NCBI GenBank assembly: GCA_005888075.1
Contig: VBKD01000048.1
Span: 1-8,312, forward strand
DNA length: 8,312 nucleotides
Reading direction: 5' to 3'
Origin: Chloroflexota bacterium
GTDB lineage: Bacteria; Chloroflexota; Dormibacteria; Dormibacterales; Dormibacteraceae
Position 1 is the first letter of the stretch. Each line of letters starts with the position of its first letter. The notes below the pieces were generated by a model, which was not told the origin of the DNA, made no database searches, and saw nothing but the letters and a program-made list of their open reading frames with translations. The translations under genes and the position numbers were made by a program. Shown here in pieces: positions 6,849 to 8,312 of the stretch.

Positions 6849-7891
6849 GGAGACTCATCGCAATCCTGGTCGTGCTCGGTCTCATAGGCTTTGGCACGTC
6901 GCGCGCCCTTGACTGGTGGAACTTCAATATCAACACGCCGGTGTCGAGCGCGAGCAAGTCGGTGCCGTTCCAGGTCGATCCAGGAGAGACGCCGTCCCAG
7001 ATCGGGACCGACCTCTTCGACCACGGCTTGATCCGCAGCACGATCGCGTTCGACCTGTATACGCGCGCGACCAACGCCGGCCCCAAGCTCCAAGCCGGGT
7101 CCTTCGTCCTCAACACCAACATGGCTCTCAGCCAGATCGTCTCGGCCCTGCAGCACGGCAATCCCGACGAGAAGGTGATCACGTTCCGCGAAGGTTTTCC
7201 GCTGCGGGCGCAGGCCGACGCGCTCGACGGCAAGAAAAGCCTGGGCCTCACCGGCGCCGACTACCTGCAAGCCGCGAAAGACCCGGCCTGGGCCTCGACC
7301 TACAGCTTCTTGCCTAGGCAGACCAACAACGGTGACTTCCCGTACGAGGGCTACCTCTTTCCCGATACGTACCTCATCAACCCTTCGGGCGGGGCCAAGG
7401 GGTTGGTCAAGGCGCAGCTGGATCAGTTCAACCAGGTCTTCTCGGAGGACCTGCGCTCGCAGATCGCGCAGCCCACCGCAAACCGGCCCGCCGAGACCGT
7501 GCAGTCGATCGTCATCCTGGCCTCGATGGTCGATCGCGAGGCGAACAATCAAAGCGACCGGGGCAACGTCTGCAGCGTTTACTACAACCGGCTCAAGATC
7601 AACATGACGCTCGGCGTCGACGCCACGCTGCTCTACGCGCTCGGCCGCCTGTCGCCCGAGCCGACGTACGCCGAGCTCCAGCTCAACTCGCCGTACAACA
7701 CGCGCACCCACGCAGGGCTGCCGCCGGGTCCGATCAGCAATCCCGGCAAGGCCGCGCTGCTCGCTTGCATCAACCCGCCGAAGACGGACTACCTCTTTTA
7801 CTTCACGGACCGCCAGGGGGTGACCCACTTCGAGGTGAACGACCAGGACTTCGAGCGCGACAAGGCGAAGTACGGCGTGAGCGGCAGCTGA
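6845..7891 (+). CDS. mltG: Endolytic murein transglycosylase MltG (YceG-like)
   Basis: 348 aa. The N-terminus is a short basic stretch followed by one TM helix (about 4-18), anchoring it with the catalytic part outside. A LysM-like region (about 38-110) contains VDPGETPSQIG. The YceG catalytic domain follows, with YEGYLFPDTY (167-176), ILASMVDREA (224-233), VYYNRLKINMTLGVDATL (245-262) and SPYNTRTHAGLPPGPISNPG (282-301). E232 aligns with the E. coli catalytic Glu (E218, from memory). Two neighbouring positions differ from the usual wording: VDRE for VEKE, and LGVDAT for LQSDPT. MltG cleaves nascent glycan strands inside the chain and is thought to set glycan length. It lacks the long cytoplasmic N-terminal extension seen in some Gram-positives. 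Its ATG overlaps the DUF1292 stop and its TGA overlaps the putative aroE start. Confidence 0.95.
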   Translation: MRRLIAILVVLGLIGFGTSRALDWWNFNINTPVSSASKSVPFQVDPGETPSQIGTDLFDHGLIRSTIAFDLYTRATNAGPKLQAGSFVLNTNMALSQIVSALQHGNPDEKVITFREGFPLRAQADALDGKKSLGLTGADYLQAAKDPAWASTYSFLPRQTNNGDFPYEGYLFPDTYLINPSGGAKGLVKAQLDQFNQVFSEDLRSQIAQPTANRPAETVQSIVILASMVDREANNQSDRGNVCSVYYNRLKINMTLGVDATLLYALGRLSPEPTYAELQLNSPYNTRTHAGLPPGPISNPGKAALLACINPPKTDYLFYFTDRQGVTHFEVNDQDFERDKAKYGVSGS

Positions 7892-8312
7892 GGATTTACC
7901 TGGTCGGGCATGGAGTTTCCTACTCGCGCAGCCCGGACATGCAAAACGCGGCGTTCCACGCGCTCGGTCTCGACTGGAGCTATGAGCTGCTTGATGTGCC
8001 GGCCGAAGACCTTACTGCTGCCATCGCCGGGCTGCGTGCACCGGAAGTCGCCGGAGCGAACGTCACCATCCCTTACAAACAGGCTGTGATGGACCCCCTC
8101 GACAGGCTCGATCCCGAGGCCCTGCGCGCGCGGGCGGTTAACACCATCGTCAACGACGGCGGACGCCTGGCGGGCGCCAACACAGACGTGGTCGCGATTA
8201 GAGCCGCGCTGGAGGAGGTCGGGGTCGAACCGAAAGGCGCCAGGGCGGTCATCCTGGGCGCGGGCGGATCAGCGCGCGCGGCCGCTGTCGCTCTCGAGGG
8301 TGCCCATCTTGC
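7888..8312 (+). CDS. aroE: Shikimate dehydrogenase AroE, 3'-truncated by the window
   Basis: The frame is open from the mltG stop to the window end and encodes 141 residues of AroE, which makes shikimate from 3-dehydroshikimate with NADPH in aromatic amino acid synthesis. Visible: RIYLVGHGVSYSRSPDMQNAAF at the N-terminus with the substrate-binding SYSRSP motif (11-16); GANVTIPYKQAV with catalytic K64; NTIVNDGGRLAGANTD with catalytic D100; and the NADP loop ILGAGGSARA (122-131). No ATG, GTG or TTG lies in frame between the upstream region and the SxS motif. The only sensible start is CTG at 7888, which gives the canonical 'MRIYLVG' beginning and a CTGA overlap with the mltG stop. The first in-frame ATG (residue 18) would delete the substrate-binding serines. 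The C-terminal half of the NADP-binding domain is outside the window. Confidence 0.93.
   Translation, partial: MRIYLVGHGVSYSRSPDMQNAAFHALGLDWSYELLDVPAEDLTAAIAGLRAPEVAGANVTIPYKQAVMDPLDRLDPEALRARAVNTIVNDGGRLAGANTDVVAIRAALEEVGVEPKGARAVILGAGGSARAAAVALEGAHL

Noticed and set aside
6716..7828. 370-codon open frame on the - strand opposite DUF1292 and mltG
   Set aside because: It lies across two well-supported genes, has no motif, and has the skewed Arg/Val/Gly composition of an antisense shadow.
1..8312. CRISPR arrays, tRNA/rRNA genes, insertion sequences, riboswitches or a T-box before alaS
   Set aside because: No regularly spaced repeats, terminal inverted repeats or cloverleaf regions were seen by eye. 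The largest intergenic gap is 28 nt, which leaves no room for leader RNAs.

Overview
The window is a densely packed stretch of nine genes, all on the + strand, from a high-G+C bacterium (roughly two-thirds G+C by eye, with G/C-rich third codon positions). Both ends cut through genes: the left end holds the last residues of a sigma factor and the right end cuts through aroE. Gaps between genes are at most 28 nt and four junctions overlap by 4 nt, so there is no room for a conventional intergenic promoter or terminator, and the block reads as one or a few polycistronic units. No tRNA, rRNA, CRISPR array, insertion sequence or prophage signature was seen.

Layout: (1) 1-113, C-terminus of a SigB/SigF-type group 3 sigma factor; (2) 123-719, pdxH, the PLP-forming oxidase; (3) 735-3314, alaS, a full-length alanyl-tRNA synthetase with editing and DHHA1 domains; (4) 3311-4570, an FtsA/PilM-like actin-fold ATPase; (5) 4599-6191, a single-pass membrane protein with a cytoplasmic N-terminal domain and a large extracytoplasmic region of baseplate-J-like type; (6) 6208-6618, ruvX/yqgF; (7) 6615-6848, a DUF1292 protein; (8) 6845-7891, mltG, an endolytic murein transglycosylase; (9) 7888-8312, the 5' part of aroE, shikimate dehydrogenase.

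The alaS ... ruvX-DUF1292-mltG order recalls the Bacillus subtilis alaS-yrzL-yrrK-yrzB-yrrL block, while mltG followed by aroE recalls the actinobacterial alaS-ruvX-mltG-aroE order. An FtsA-like protein and DUF1292 argue against Actinobacteria, and the G+C content argues against typical Firmicutes. The baseplate-J-like membrane protein is a type I associate with Chloroflexota, Dormibacterota ('Ca. Dormibacteraeota') and CPR genomes. My best inference is a deep-branching high-G+C Terrabacteria lineage such as Dormibacterota or Chloroflexota; this rests on family knowledge and not on a search.

Functionally the block mixes housekeeping (PLP, alanyl-tRNA, shikimate, RNA/DNA maintenance by RuvX) with cell-envelope growth (MltG). 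The two genes of greatest interest are the actin-like ATPase and the baseplate-J-like membrane protein, which sit between alaS and ruvX. They look like a cytoplasmic actin-fold partner plus membrane anchor, possibly an uncharacterised envelope or division module working beside MltG.
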